The notes: generated by a model not told the origin, from the letters alone. 64,000 bases of DNA from Stramonita haemastoma (GCA_030674155.1 CM060327.1:21325793-21389792); one strand, 5' to 3'; counted from the stretch's first letter, positions 14,636 to 61,056 are shown. Made by a program: numbers and translations.

Positions 14636-15145
14636 ATTCATGCATACCAAGCAAAAACTATTCACACCAGATTTGTGCATACATCATTTTACTATCAAAA
14701 TAATCCATAATAAAAAAAAAATAAAAAAAAGCTAGAACATTTTTACTGTTTCATACACAATACACTTTTATTCCAGTTTCCATTTGGATGTTCTACATCT
14801 AGTCTACAGGATCCTGTTAGTCAATTTGTTTACTTTTGCATGTTAACTAATCTACACAGTAAAGCACACATATATATCAAAAACATATCCCACACAGTAA
14901 TCCAAGCAAGAATGTAAGGACTGGAAAGGTGGAATGCAGACTCTTACCTGCAGTATTCATTAAACTGAGAACAGTGATAATGATCATTCACACTATTAGA
15001 AATAATGCTGCTTTCCCTAGATAAAAAAAAACAACAAAAAACATTATAATCTATTCAAAAAGACTGATGATGACCATTTGCACCTTTTAAAAAAAAAAAT
15101 AAAACACACTGCTTTTCCTAGTTTTGATACATAATTGTAACCATA

Positions 15146-15441
15146 AGGTAAAGGTAAAGATGTCCCATAACTTATGTAGTTGTAGGGGAGCAAGGGTCAG
15201 AGACCTCAGCTTCTCTAGGGGCCAGCATATTGAGGGCGGCACCCATCTCCTCTCCCTCGCTGCTTTACCTTCCCTGACCCTAAAGAGGGCAGGTACCCAT
15301 TTACAGCTGGGTGAACTGGGGAAACTGTGCTGAAGCCAAGGCGTGCAAACCGTCACCCATCTACTTGGTAACCACGCTCGATGCTGCATAACCTTAGCTT
15401 GGGGAAAGCGAGTGCTCTGACCACTGAGCTATCCTTCCCCC
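15146..15441 (-). mobile_element. SINE-B, near full length, inverted
   Basis: Complement order: GTCCCATAACTTATGTAG, AGAGGGCAGGTACCCATTT, the 5S-like CACCCATCTACTTGGTAACC, then the tRNA-like CTGACCACTGAGCTATCC. Confidence 0.8.
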
Positions 15442-15780
15442 TTGTTGTAACCATAAAATTACAATAAGTAATGATTTATTTAAAACACTGATGTTGACCA
15501 CTTCACCCAATAAAAAAAAAAGAACACACCACTTTTCCCTAATCCAAAACATCATCATAATCACAAAAATTATGTAAACATATAATTCATTCTTTCCTAC
15601 TTTTTTTATTTATTTATGAAAAGTCATATATCACAACCTGTGAGCTGTGCCAAAGACACCTCAGCACAATACAGGCACACATGTCATGTAGTCGCCATTC
15701 ACATACACACACCCTTTTCTTTACAGCTACTATCACCAAAGGCACTCAGTTATAAACCATTTACTTTAACACATATTTAA

Positions 15781-16087
15781 ACCTCTTAGTCCCAATCCGG
15801 GATTTGCCGGGATTAATAATTACCCCCCCTAAGTCCTGATCTGGGATGATCCGGGATTTACACACAGCAGATATCCATCATGCTGTGACCATCACTAATT
15901 GCTACCACATGTCAAAGCTCCATCAGGCCAGAAGGAGAAACCCTGTAGAGTGTCTGGAAGTAATTATAGCTGCTGGTATGTACTTAGAAGGAGGAAAAGG
16001 CCAGCCAGCAAGTGTGCCTGACCTGATTTTGTGATGGAATGCGAAATCTAGGGGCAGTTTGTGTTCAAGACACCGAATGCAAGAGGG
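15781..16087 (-). mobile_element. TTAA-flanked MITE (piggyBac-like), copy 1
   Basis: Flanked by TTAA at 15777-15780 and 16088-16091. The termini read CCTCTTAGTCCC and, inverted, CCCTCTTGCATTC. The inside is colinear with copies at 24741 and 25852. TTAA target duplication and termini starting CCCT are typical of piggyBac-derived non-autonomous elements. Confidence 0.65.
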
Positions 16088-16649
16088 TTAAGCATGTGAA
16101 ATCCCCGAAAACAGAACACAGCTGTCAATATAGTATTCCCCCACTTCCAGCTCCTCTTACCTGCTATCCATTCCATTGCATCCCATCCAAGCCCAGCTAG
16201 GGCCAGCTGGTGCTAACTATAGCAGGAACTGACCACACTTGGACGAGGTAAAAGGAAAGGGTGCGCTAAATTTAACACTCTCGACTGAGTGGTGATGTTG
16301 GATTTGTGCGCTGGGCAAGGATGTTGTTTTGCTCATGGTAGGCAAACAGTCGCATATGCAAAAAAAAAATCTCTGAAGTTGGAGTATGGCTGCCTACATG
16401 GTCTGGTAATTTGAAAACAGCCCTTCACACAAACCTCTCATCCAGTATGTACTCTCACAGCGATGCCCAGGTGTAAAGAGTGAGATAGAAAACATACTCT
16501 GGGTGACCCCCTAGATGCCTAATCTAGGGACTGCTAGAAACAAAAGCTGTTGAAAAATGTGAATGTTCAGTGAAGTCTCTTATTCTGAGTACAGTCACAT
16601 GTTTTTTCCAGATATTAAAAAGCAGCCATATATGCAATCCTTTAAGCCA

Positions 16650-17480
16650 GTTACAATGCATTACATTCATGGTGATTCTGTGTTCAGATAAAACAATCAA
16701 CAACAACAACAAAAAAGAAAAAAAATCCTCTTTTCTAGTTGTATACATTGTATTCATGATGTATTGCATTCATGCTGATTCTGTGTTGAGATAAAACAAA
16801 CACAACAACAACAACAACAACAACAACAAAAGGTAAAGAAATCCTCTTTTCCAGTTGTACACATTTATTCTTGATGACTCTGTTAAACAGCAAACAAGCT
16901 AAAGAAAGAAAAACATAATCCTCTTTCCTGCTGTACGCATTGCATTCCTGATAATTCTGTGTTAATTAAAAGAAGCAAAACAAACCCAAAATCAAAGAAA
17001 GTGATATGACCTTCCTTTCAAGTTGTACGCACTGTGTTCATAATTTTGTGTTGAGAAGCAAACAAATAAACAAAGCAACACTCTTTTCCCATTGCACACA
17101 TTGTGTTTACAACAACACAGAAAGCAGGCCAAAACATAATTTTGTGTTGAGAAGCAAACAAATAAACAAAGCAACACACTTTTCCAATTGCACACATTGT
17201 GTTTATGATAACACAGAAAGCAGGCAAAAAAAAAAACACCCTCAAGTAAAACCAACCAAACAAATAATCTTTTCTGACTGTTTCTGATGAATCTTGAGTT
17301 AAGCAATACACAAAATAAAGAAAGCAATCTTGTTTCCAATTGTACACATTGTATACTTCATGATTCTGTGTTAAGAAAGAAAGAAACAGACGAAAAAAAA
17401 ACCCAAACCAAATAATGTCATCCCTTTGTCCAGTTAATGCACTGTGCTCAAGATGGTTCCACTCAGAAAGCCAAACAAAC
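16650..17480. repeat. Diverged tandem array with recurring TTTTCCAGTTGTACACATTG motif
   Basis: About nine copies are spaced 68-115 bp apart (16727, 16842, 16919, 17012, 17080, 17177, 17268, 17328, 17421), each followed by a TGATTCTGTGTTAAG-like stretch and an A/C-rich spacer. Confidence 0.7.
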
Positions 17481-18224
17481 AAAAACAAAAAAGCAAAAAA
17501 CAAAAAAAAAAACCCACCCCCACATGTACCAAAGATGGAAGCACCCACTTCTAAATACTGCAACATTATACAAAAAAACAATAATCTCTGTGAGTCTTTG
17601 CCCTGCATACCACATTCTCACGTTAACAAACTCAAGTTTTCAAGTACATTTAACAATATGGTCACTTTTGTTTTAAAAATAATTGAGGAGAGGGGGAATA
17701 TAAAATACAAATAAGAATGAAGAACAGAAGTAAAACAACAAAAAATTTGAAGGATAGAAACCTGAGTGAGCCTTGGCCCCCAGTGGGTAAGCAGAACTTT
17801 TGACAATCTGCATTTACAACTATACACAAAAAAGAATAAATAGATAGATTGCTAGATACACAGGTCCAGATATAAACTGGTTCCAACATAAATGATGAAT
17901 GCCCTAACAACCACTTGGTCAAGCCATATTCTTTTTCTTGATTATCTTAATATTAGTATTTGACATACACAAAACTTAATAAGAAATACACAAACATATT
18001 GGAACCCCCCCCCCCCCCCCTCTTCTAAAACCCTTGCAACTAATCTAGTCTGTAATTCTGTATCACAAACAAGCTTCAGAAAAGCTTGTCCTTACTCATA
18101 ACACGCATGCACGCGCACACACATAGACACACAAAAAAGAGACAGGTCTAATATCACCAAGTGTGGATAGATTTTTAATTAAACTCCAAGAACAACAATA
18201 ACAGAAAGACAAACACACCCCCAC

Positions 18225-18271
18225 AACACACACACAACACACTACACCACAACACACAAATCAACACACAC

Positions 18272-18314
<43 letters not shown>

Positions 18315-18530
18315 CACAACACACACACACAACACACACACAACACACACACACACATACACAACACACACACTACATAATCCAAAGCCACACCTACCCA
18401 CCCCACCACACCACCCACCACCCACCACAACCCACACATAACAACAGATAATGCAATCATCTCTGACGATCGGACATGCACACACACACACCCACCACCA
18501 CACACACACACACACACACACACACAAAGT
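18225..18530. repeat. (CA)n/(CAC)n compound microsatellite
   Basis: Imperfect CA tracts with ACC-rich interior. The stretch from 18540 to 20780 is AT-rich with poly(C) runs at 19676-19795 and no gene seen. Confidence 0.9.
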
Positions 18531-20784
18531 GTTTACTGCTAGGATTTCTTCAATGGGTTTGAGACATGCTGCAATCTGACAGCTTACTAAAATCTCCTTC
18601 AATGCCAAATATTTGTTTTCAACAAAATAAAAATGCAGTAATTTCCTATAACACCAGCTGCCCACATCTTGATCTTATGGCACAGTATCTCCTTTACAAA
18701 TAATATTATGAGAGCACAAAATGGCATACACCTCACACTGTTCATGTCACTTTTTTTTGTTTTGCTTTACCATACCAGCATAAACAAATGCATATATATG
18801 TACTTCAGATCAAACTTTATTTATGTCAGGATTTAGGATGGGTGGGAGGACCAAATTAAATAGATTACTTTAAAACTAAGATCTTGCAAAAATTTTTTTC
18901 ACCAACAATTTCAAACTTTTGAAACTGCTTAATTTCAAGAATCTGAATAAAGTACTTTGTTCAACTACTTGTGGAACCTAAACAAAAAGACTAAATTTCA
19001 AAATAGAATACATCTTGTTGAACCATTTCCTGGAGAAAAAAATCAAAGTTCTACCATAATAGAGCACTTTTCACAGATTTTTGAAAATTTTTACAGAAGA
19101 AAAAAAATCCATCAATCCCCAGTAATCAGAAAAGAAGGGAAATAACTGACAGGAATAGGTGAATCAGGCAAATATGTTTACACATACATCCAATTTTGAT
19201 TCTTCCCTAACATAGTATTTGCCCAGTTGCGTGGCTCAGCATTTGCAAGTCTAATCCTTGCTCTAAATAGACTCATCATATTCAAAAGATTTCAAACAAA
19301 CCTTGCAAAAATCTAAGCAGAAAAACATCCAAGTCAGAGACACACACACTTGAAAAAAAAAATGAAGAAACTCTCCACTCTCTGAGAAAGCTATGGTGCA
19401 ACACTTTTCCTCCAGCAGCACTGTCTCATGTACAAAGCTAAGGATGTGATGGAGTGACAGAGAAATGGGGGAGGGAAAGGGAAGTGATGGGTGGAGGTGG
19501 GAGTCATCTTTTGAGCTTTACACAAAATGAACTTGGAACAGGAAGACTTTTTTTGCTATACTTTGTTATTGACAAAAGGAAATCCTCACAAAACTTCTAC
19601 GACTCTCAAACACTTTTCAAAATATTTGAAAATAATTTCCAATTTTCCCATATCAAAGCAAACTCTGCCTCTGCCCCCCCCCTCACTTCCACCCCCCCCC
19701 CCCCCTCCCCCCTCCCCCCCCCACAAAACAATAAATCCTCCCCCCCACCCCCCTCACCAGCAAAAACCAAAAAAATCCCCCCCCCCCCCCCCCAGGCAAA
19801 AAGAATACAAAGCTTAAAGAATTCCTAACAAGGCTATAAAAAAGAATGGTACTAAAAACTGATGAAATTTTTAGCATGATTCAAAGTACAAAAGTCACCT
19901 TTCCTTTCACCTGCACTGCTTTGAGCTGAAATTTGTCATCCGAGTCTCATGACGCACACAACGATAAATGTATGAATAAAATACTTATCTTCTGCAAGAG
20001 TACACAGTATGATACACAGTATATCCACATAATTCAAGGAATGTAGTTTGTATTTTACCTCAAATAGTTAGACCACATAACCAAAAAAAATTTGGTTAAG
20101 CATTCAAAATGTCACGTAAATTCATTTTCAAAAGGTGTATAAACGATCTTCCAGCAAAGCAAAAAAAATCCACTTTTTTGATACACAATTTAATCATGAA
20201 TGCAAACTCTACATGTACAGATGGACCTCTGTGTACAAAAACCCTGACCATGAACAAACTTATGTACTCTCATCACCTGCCTCACCGAGATTGTATCGGA
20301 TGAATCCATACAATGAAAAACAAAAAACCAAAAATCCCCCATGAGCTCTACTCCCAGCATCAAATTATGATCATAAAAACAGGAAATCCATGATTACATG
20401 ATAATCATCAACATATGCTCAAAACTACAAACTGCACTAAAAAAAAAGGGAGTAGTAAGAGTGTGGTATTTGTGACATCAAATGCCACAATATAATGCAA
20501 ACAAAAACAAACAAACAAAACAACAAAAACACCAAGTAAAAAAAAGAAAACAACCTCATCACAAGCTATTGAAATGAAAAAAAAAAAAAAAGCAACAAAA
20601 CTGAATACTAATCAATATGAAATTGGATTATATCGAGAGAGAGGAAAGATAATGCTTTTAAAGAAAAATACATTCACTACCAAGTCATTACTGTGTTTTT
20701 TTATCATTTTTTCCTTTATGCATACACAAATCCAAGCCGATATGCCACAATGTCTGTAAATCTTGTACACAAATTTGGAAACTT

Positions 20785-21345
20785 GATAGTAGAAATGTTT
20801 CTTTCCTGTGAATCTAGCTGTAAAGAGAATTGGAAACTGGTAATAGAAAGCTTTCTGTCCTGGGAATCTGGCTATACAGAATTGGAAACCTGAAATAGAA
20901 AGCTTTCTATCCTGGGAATCTGGCTATAAACAGAATTGGAAACCTGTAATAGAAAGCTTTCTATCCTGGGAATCTGGCTATAACAGAATTGGAACCGATA
21001 ATAAAAACTTCTTCCTGGAATTGCATACAGAATGGACCTATAAGAACTTCTATCCTGGGAATCTGGCTATAAAGAATTGGAAACCTGATAATAGAAAGCT
21101 TTCTATCCTGGGAATCTGGCTATACAGAATTGGAAACCTGATATAGAAAGCTTTCTATCCTGGGAATCTGGCTATACAGAATTGGAAACCTGGTAAAGAA
21201 AGCTTCTATCCTGAATCTGCTATATACAGAATTAGGACTGTAATAGAAAGCTTTCTATCCTGGAATCTGCTATACAGAATTGGAAACTGGTATAGAAAGC
21301 TTTCTATCTGGAATCTGGATAACAGAATGAAACCTGAAAGACGTC
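20785..21345. repeat. Minisatellite, ~50-57-bp unit, about ten copies
   Basis: Units share AGAAAGCTTTCTATCCTGGG, AATCTGGCTATACAGAATTG and GAAACCTG. Central copies (about 20990-21330) have many single-base losses compared with the flanking ones. Confidence 0.85.
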
Positions 21346-21597
21346 ATTGTTACTCAAAACAGAATTGGATTTTGATACCAAGAGCTTTCTTATCTAAAAC
21401 ATACATTTCAGATTTGATTTATGTGAGGCATTCTTGCAATTTTGAAGACCAAATAAAGCAAAAATAGATTTAATTCCAAGAAATAGGAGAACTGATATAT
21501 AAGGAAGAATTACATCTGAATCACGTACACACAGCTAACAGGTAAAAATTATTTGCAATTACAAAAGTAAGGAACGCTTCGGAGCATCTCTGTACCT

Positions 21598-21639
21598 GTG
21601 TGTGTGTGTATGTGTGTGTGTGTGTGTGTGTGGTGTGTT

Positions 21640-21679
<40 letters not shown>

Positions 21680-21755
21680 GTGCATGCGTGCGTGTGCTGT
21701 GCGTGCGTCGTGCGTGCATCGTGTATCAGTATGCAAGTGTGTGTCTAGTATGTGT
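21598..21755. repeat. (GT)n microsatellite
   Basis: GT tract grading into GTGC units. Confidence 0.95.
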
Positions 21756-22085
21756 GTGTGATCATGCTGTTTATATGAATCACTGCTTCTGCTATCCTAA
21801 GCTCTGCTTATTATCCTTGTCTATACAAGTCCTTAGCTTACAAAAACTGATCCCCTTGCAATATCAACAACTTACCTACAAGCTACCTACAGTAAGGGTC
21901 CATGTGTACTTTAATCATCCCCATCAACAACAAATTCTGAAGAAAAAAAAACCCTAAAACTCCTACTGTCAAGGAATACACCCAAAGATTTTGGATAGAT
22001 AGATACTAAGCTAAAAAAACCAAGCTAACAAAAAAGCTATCTAGTGAATTTTTTACATACTGCTGAAGGCTAAGTCGGGCCAGTC

Positions 22086-41770
<19,685 letters not shown>

Positions 41771-42079
41771 TCACGACTTGGTTCAACCACATGGAGAAAG
41801 AATAACCTCCCTTACCCGTGGGTGGAGCAGAAACAGTCTGCGAGTAACTGTTCCTGGAAATGTCTGCAGATGTAAATTAAGCCTTAAACATTTTTGTTTC
41901 CAGTCATATAAAATGACTGTTTATCTCATCCATGCCTTAGTACAAACGTCAACTGCCAGAACCAAAAATTATGTGAACTTGATGCTTTACTAAGAAAATA
42001 GTTAGCGCTGCTTGCATGAACAGGGGAGATAATCTTTTAAACAAGTATATATTAATAACGAAATCATACTTAAACAGGT

Positions 42080-42163
42080 GTCAGGATGGCCGAGCGGTCC
42101 AAGGCGCTGCGTTCAGGTCGCAGTCTGGTTCTCCAGGCGTGGGTTCGAATCCCACTTCTGACA
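42080..42163 (+). tRNA. tRNA-Leu (anticodon CAG)
   Basis: The gene is 84 nt with a 7-bp acceptor stem (GTCAGGA paired with TTCTGAC, one G-T pair), A box TGGCCGAGCGG, anticodon CAG at 42114-42116, the long variable arm of a type II tRNA, B box GGTTCGAATCC and discriminator A. A T7 tract at 42167-42173 is the Pol III terminator. The body is nearly identical to animal tRNA-Leu-CAG, so it is a real gene and not a SINE head. It lies divergently about 310 bp from PDXK exon 1a. Confidence 0.96.
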
Positions 42164-42524
42164 ATATTTTTTTCTGTTTAGAACATTAAACAGAACTGAA
42201 GTTTTTGAAAAAAAGATTAATTATGCCATTGTTTTTCTTTCTTGTTTTATTTATTATTCACTGATGTTGTACAAACTATTTTGTTTATTCACTTAATGAA
42301 CAAAATGTTTACTATACAACAATTATGGGGTATTGCTGATGGTGGTGGTATTTTTTGGGTGGGTTTTCTTAGTTGTACTCTGCTTGTTTGCTTGCTGCTT
42401 CTTTTTTGTTAGTATAGTTTATCTGTTTTTTATAAGTGGTTATTGGGGGAGGGGGGGGATTTTTTTTGTTTTGTTTCGTTTGGGGTTTTGTTTTGGGTTT
42501 GTTTGGGTTTGGTTTTTTTTTACT

Positions 42525-42615
42525 AGATAGATGACTTGATGAAAAAAAAAAGCGAACTTATTGCTTACTCAATGTACCATATGGAAATAAAATTTTGACT
42601 TTGATTTGACTTTGA
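42525..42615 (+). mobile_element. 3' end fragment of the same T-rich LINE-like family
   Basis: It shares GATAGATGACTTGATG, TTGCTTACTCAATGTACCAT and GGAAATAAAATTTTGA with 54565-54645. The tail here is TTTGACTTTGA-like rather than TGAT. Confidence 0.5.
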
Positions 42616-42853
42616 CACACACATACATAAATAGTCTGTCTGTCTGTCTGTGCGCGCAGGAGCACCCATCTGACAGCAATAACTGTTTTATTAAACTAAT
42701 TTGTTACACTACCTTCTTGCTGACAGTATCATCATGTTCACTTTTCTGTTCATTCCCGGGGTGTAGTGAGGCGTCGCCTTTACGATTTTTGTACCTCCCT
42801 AGAGCTACCAGATTCACCAATGGTGAGATTTTGCGTTTGCAACCCTCCACCCA

Positions 42854-42894
<41 letters not shown>

Positions 42895-43183
42895 GGGGGG
42901 GGGGGGGGGGGCATTTTGTACGACTTTATGTCACAGCAGATTAAAAATAATATTTTCTCTGCAGAAATTCGAGCTGCTGTCCCCAGGGAGAGTGCGTCGC
43001 CACAAGTGCAGCGCCTATCCATTTGATTTTCTTTTTCCTGCATGCAACTGTATTTTGTTTCCTTATCAGAGTGGCTTTTTTCTACAGAATTTTGCCAGGG
43101 TCAACCTTGCAAAATTCTCACTTCGGGCATGATTTCTACACACGACACCAGTTGGTCCATGCATGCTTTGACTTCCTAACAGA

Positions 43184-43560
43184 GACGGGATAGTCTAGTG
43201 GTCAGGAAATTGTGCTTGCAATTTCACTACCCAGGTTCGATTCCCGTTGGAGGGGATTTTTCTCCTGGAGTTAACATCAGTGCTGACTCCACTCTCCGCA
43301 AAAGTCCTTCGGATGAGACTATAAACCGAGGCCAGTGTGCGAACGCACGCAAAACACCTTGTGCTCACGTTTAACCCTGTTCCGCTTTTCGTAAGAGTAG
43401 CCCATCGTGTGCCGGTGGGAACAGATGACATGATTTATAAAACTGCACAGACACGAGGACTGGGTGTAGAATTAAAGTAGGCTACATGAGTGCTTATTCC
43501 AGTATCCTCGATATAAAAGAATAAATAAATAAATAAATAAATAAATAATAAATAAATAAA
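43184..43560 (+). mobile_element. SINE-A, near full length
   Basis: The tRNA-type head has A box TAGTCTAGTGGTCAG and B box GGTTCGATTCC (43234-43244). The body follows with GGATGAGACTATAAACCGAG and the hairpin core GTGTGCGAACGCACGC. The conserved 3' domain is CTTATTCCAGTATCCTCGAT, then an (AATA)n tail. Confidence 0.85.
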
Positions 43561-43814
43561 ATGTTAGGCCTATCCGTTCCTACCTGCACGCATTGGCATA
43601 CCCATCCTAAAGGCAGTACTGTCAAGTCACTCAAATTTTTAATTTCCAGATGGTACATTGAATAAGCATTGATTTGTTGTTGTTTTTTCATCAAGCCTTC
43701 TATCTAGGAAAAAATCATTTCATCAATATTACCTAACTAACATGATTACGACAACCTTAAAAATAAACTACACCTATAAGAAACTAAAAAAAGCAACAAC
43801 AAAAATGTGGGTCA

Positions 43815-43975
43815 GTTGTTCTGCGCGCGTTCTTTCCCGGCACCTTTGTTTGCAGTCTCATCTGAAGGACTTTAGGGGGAGTGGATGCGGCACTAATATC
43901 AACTCCAGAGGGAAAAATCCTCTCAAACAGGCGTTTCGATAGTAGCTCGAACTCGCTCTACCAGAGAGGCTACCC
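43815..43975 (-). mobile_element. SINE-A 5' half (head and body)
   Basis: Contains TTGCAGTCTCATCTGAAGGA and a tRNA-like head with A-box complement CTCTACCAGAGAGGC. It is cut by a long (CA)n array at 43995. Confidence 0.6.
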
Positions 43976-43993
43976 TCCACCCCGCTCCTCCGT

Positions 43994-43994
<1 letters not shown>

Positions 43995-44063
<69 letters not shown>

Positions 44064-44145
44064 CGCGCACACGCACACACACACACACCCACGCACGCAC
44101 GCGCACATAGACATACACACACACGCACACACACACGCGCGCACG

Positions 44146-44195
<50 letters not shown>
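43995..44195. repeat. (CA)n compound microsatellite
   Basis: CA tract with CGCA variants. It interrupts the 5' side of a SINE-A. 44200-44540 holds nothing recognisable. Confidence 0.95.
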
Positions 44196-44197
<2 letters not shown>

Positions 44198-45229
44198 ACC
44201 TCCCATCGCCATGAAGGAAGCGTTCAATAGGACCTACACCCTTCAACACGTCCACCAAGTCAATGCTCTGTTTAACTCGCAAGTTTTGGTACTTTACAAT
44301 TATTTTCAGCAAATCATCTTCTTTGACATGAATTATATTGCGGATCTGTTTCGTGCAAAAACTCGACATAATTTATAATAAAATGTCATTGTAGAGTATG
44401 TCATTTTCAGTCATAGAAGATTTCTGGGCTGCTCTCCCTAAATTCCTGTCTGCATCTATTATTTTCTATGATAGTTGCAATTTCTTCTTTTTTTTTCTCA
44501 CAGAATTTTACCAGGGCCAACTCTCTTGTTGCTGTAGGTAGGCTACATGGAAACCATTAATCTGGTTTATTGTCTCATCTAAAAGATGGCACCCAGACCA
44601 CAACTCAGGGTATGGTGGACGGGGGAAGGAGGGGGGGGGGGGGGGGCTAAAGCAAGGCTCGAACCTACGACTCCTGGCTTTCTAGATATTTGTTTTTAGC
44701 CTCTTGACCACCAGGTCACTCATGCATAGGCTACACACACGAAGATCGAGGGCACTGACACGTTTGTACATGTTTGTACATAAATCAGTAAGATTAATGC
44801 AAAACTTACCGTGAATCCATCCTGAAAATCACCCGGATCAAACACAAGACCTCCGGACCATAATTATCGTAATTAGAAGTCTGCCTTCTGACCCAGGTGG
44901 CTATCGAGTCCGTCAATGACATTGGTATGTTTTGGGGGGAAATATATAGACTACATAATTATGTCTTTTCTTAACATGTTCGTTTACAGAATATGCGAGG
45001 TCAACCTTTTTCATGTGAAAATTCTGGAAGAAGTGTCCAGTGTTTGACAGACTAAATATCAAAGGGAAGAAACAGATTTCTAAGCACAGTGGTATGACTG
45101 CTTAAAGATTTAAAAACTCAGAATAACTGTGGCAACGGAAACTCTAATGACTATGTTTCAGATAAGTTACAGCCTATAAATCGTCCCCAAATCGGAAATC
45201 TCTGTTGGGACATTCGGGCGTATTTATTT

Positions 45230-45570
45230 AGGCTATTCTTTTATATCGAGGATAATGGAATCAGCTCCCACGTGCTTTTCTACAGCCAGTCTCTATGTGT
45301 ATGCGGTTTTGTAAATGTTGTCATCTGTTCCCACTGGCACACAATGGCTACTTTTTGAAAAGCAGAACAGGATTTAACATGTGCGCAAGATGTTCTCTAT
45401 GTGGTCGCACATAGGGCCTCGGTTTAAGGTCTCATCGGAAGGACTTTTGGGGAGAGTGGAGTCTGCACTATGCTAACTTTAGGGGGAAAATCCCCTTGAA
45501 CGGGAATTGAACCGGGTCGTCAGATTGTGAGCGCAATGTTCTAGCCACTAGGCTCTCCCGTCCCGTCGAA
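45230..45570 (-). mobile_element. SINE-A, near full length
   Basis: Inverted copy with tail TATATCGAGGATAATGGAAT at the left and a tRNA-type head with GAACGGGAATTGAACC (inverted B box) at the right. It lies just downstream of the receptor gene. Confidence 0.85.
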
Positions 45571-45722
45571 ATGGACGGGGGTGAAAAGATATGATTATAC
45601 GCAGAAGTAGACAGCACTATTTTATTCAGCTAACAGGAGCCCCTAAAATGACAATTGATTTGTAGTTCTGTGGACAGTCTATTTTCCAATAGGCCACATA
45701 CGTTAGAAGGATTCTGAATGTC

Positions 45723-45728
45723 TTTATT
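45723..45728 (-). other. Poly(A) signal of the receptor gene
   Basis: AATAAA in transcript sense, about 95 nt after the stop codon, with A/T-poor sequence following. This position implies a short 3' UTR. A full-length SINE-A begins about 150 bp farther downstream. Confidence 0.55.
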
Positions 45729-45820
45729 CAAATGGCAGGGCGTGTCCAAAACCTATCACAGAACCAATACTTTTAACAACTGAAAGGGAGTTCATTAGAC
45801 TGGCAAAAGAGGTGAGATCC

Positions 45821-59222
<13,402 letters not shown>

Positions 59223-59857
59223 GTTTTTGGTTGTTTTTTGTTGTTAGTTTTTAGTTAAAGCTTACTCCTCTCGTTGCTTTGAACCGTTGCTGTTGTTCTT
59301 GCTTTTAACAGGTCATATAAAATGACTCCTGTCCAATCATTACATTTTTTTTATAAGAAGCCCTACTTTTGGCACTAAACTATTGATCATTATCATTCCC
59401 CCCCCCCCCCCCCCACACACACCACACACACACAAATGGTTGAAATACTTGGCAAGCTCAGAGTCTGATCTTTATGACGAGCTGAAAACAAACTTAAAGA
59501 CAATAATATTATACGTGCTGTCTCAAGCAGTTGTCGACGAATGCTATCCTGATTTTAACAGAGTACTCAAAACAGACAAAATCAATTTTTTCCCATCAAG
59601 AGAAAAGTTTTTTCTCCCCAGAAAAACATCTGTTTTTACACTGAATATTTCAAACAAAAACCTTCCATAATGTGAATAACAAAGACCCACTGCTACCGTT
59701 ATTACAGTTGTTGATTAAACCATTGATGCTGGGGGCAGCAACAAGGTGAAAGGCTGTATGATCAGTGGCTTTCCCACTCATGGAATTCCACTTTACAGCT
59801 TAGTCGTTAGTGATCGACATGATTATAATAATGCATTTAATTAAATAAAAATTAAAT

Positions 59858-60000
59858 TGTGGTCGTGTGTGTGTGATTGTGTGTGTGTGTGTGTGTGCGT
59901 GTGTGCGTGCGCGCGCGCGCGCGTGTGCGTGTGTGTTGCGTGTGTTGTGTTTGTGTGCGTGCGTGCGTGCGAGCGGCGCGCGCGCGCGGTGTGTGTGCGT
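59858..60000. repeat. (GT)n/(GC)n microsatellite
   Basis: GT grading to CG-rich units, near the receptor 5' end. 59225-59850 holds only a short open frame (59430-59670) that I cannot assign. Confidence 0.9.
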
Positions 60001-60209
60001 GTTTAACAGAAACGTAAGCAGTAGGTATAGATTGTTTTCTTGATGAGTGACAATAAAACCTTTACAAAGTAAAAAGCTTACAAAACACGCATTGTGTTTG
60101 TACTGACACAATAGTATTGTTGTCCTGAGTCGAGAGCAATAGCTTGTATTGTCTATTGTTTGTTGTACTTCCCTGGATACTATTCTCATGTCTTTGGTTG
60201 GTGTTTTTG

Positions 60210-60308
60210 TTTTTTCTTTCATATCGGGGATAATGAAAAAGTACTAATGTGCTTTTTTCACATACAGTCTCCGTGTGTATGCAGTTTTGTCAATCTTGTC
60301 ATCTGTTA

Positions 60309-60310
<2 letters not shown>
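60210..60310 (-). mobile_element. SINE-A 3' half interrupted by (GT)n
   Basis: From ATATCGGGGATAATG to TTGTCATCTGTTATC, then continuous GT repeats. Confidence 0.65.
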
Positions 60311-60341
<31 letters not shown>

Positions 60342-60427
60342 TGTGGTGTGTGTGTGTTGTGTGGTGTTGTGTGTGTGTGTGTGTTGATTGAGAGAGAGAG
60401 AGAGAGAGGGTGAGGTATTGTGTTTGT

Positions 60428-60508
<81 letters not shown>

Positions 60509-60670
60509 TGGGTGTGTGTTGTGTGTTGGTGTGTGAGTGGTACGTGTATGTGTGTGTGTGGACTCTGTATGTGTGTGTGCCTGTGTGGTGATGTGTGTGG
60601 TGGTGCGCGCGCGCGCGCGTGCGTGCGTTCGTGCGTGCGTGCGTGCGTGAGAGTGTGCGTGTGTGTACGC
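60310..60670. repeat. (GT)n compound microsatellite
   Basis: GT, GA and GC units. It begins inside a SINE-A fragment. Confidence 0.95.
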
Positions 60671-60779
60671 GAGCATTCAGTTGTGTTTTTTTGTTATTAG
60701 TGGAGGCATTTTGTTTACGGTATTACAAACAATGGTTGGCTCTGTCTAGTGTATGCTTGGTTGTGTGTTAAGTGTATTT

Positions 60780-61056
60780 TCTTTCTTTCAGTTGATTCTT
60801 CTTTCTTTCTTTCTTTCTTTCTTTCTTCTGTCTTATTCTTTCTTCTGTCTTTAATTCTTTCTTTCTGTCTTTATTTCTTTCTGTTCTGTCTTTATTTCTT
60901 TCTGTCTGTCTGTCTGTCTTTCTGGTTTGTTTTGTTTTGTTTTTGTTCGATTGTATTCTAACTGAAGCAGATCACTGAATAGACAGACTGACAGACAGAC
61001 AGACAGACAGAGAACAGACAGATAGATATACAGAACAGACAGACAGACAGACAGAC

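Noticed and set aside
17018..17608. 196-codon minus-strand open frame downstream of PDXK
   Set aside because: It reads through a diverged tandem array and poly(T) runs; the periodic FVCFFCLF-type content reflects the repeat.
43184..43260. Possible tRNA gene (A and B boxes)
   Set aside because: No foldable acceptor/anticodon stems. It is the head of SINE-A. The same holds for the tRNA-like heads of SINE-B, SINE-C and 63483.
59383..59670. 95-codon open frame upstream of the receptor gene
   Set aside because: The first third is a poly(C)/(CA) artefact. The rest shows no recognisable domain or splice context, so it is not called as a gene.
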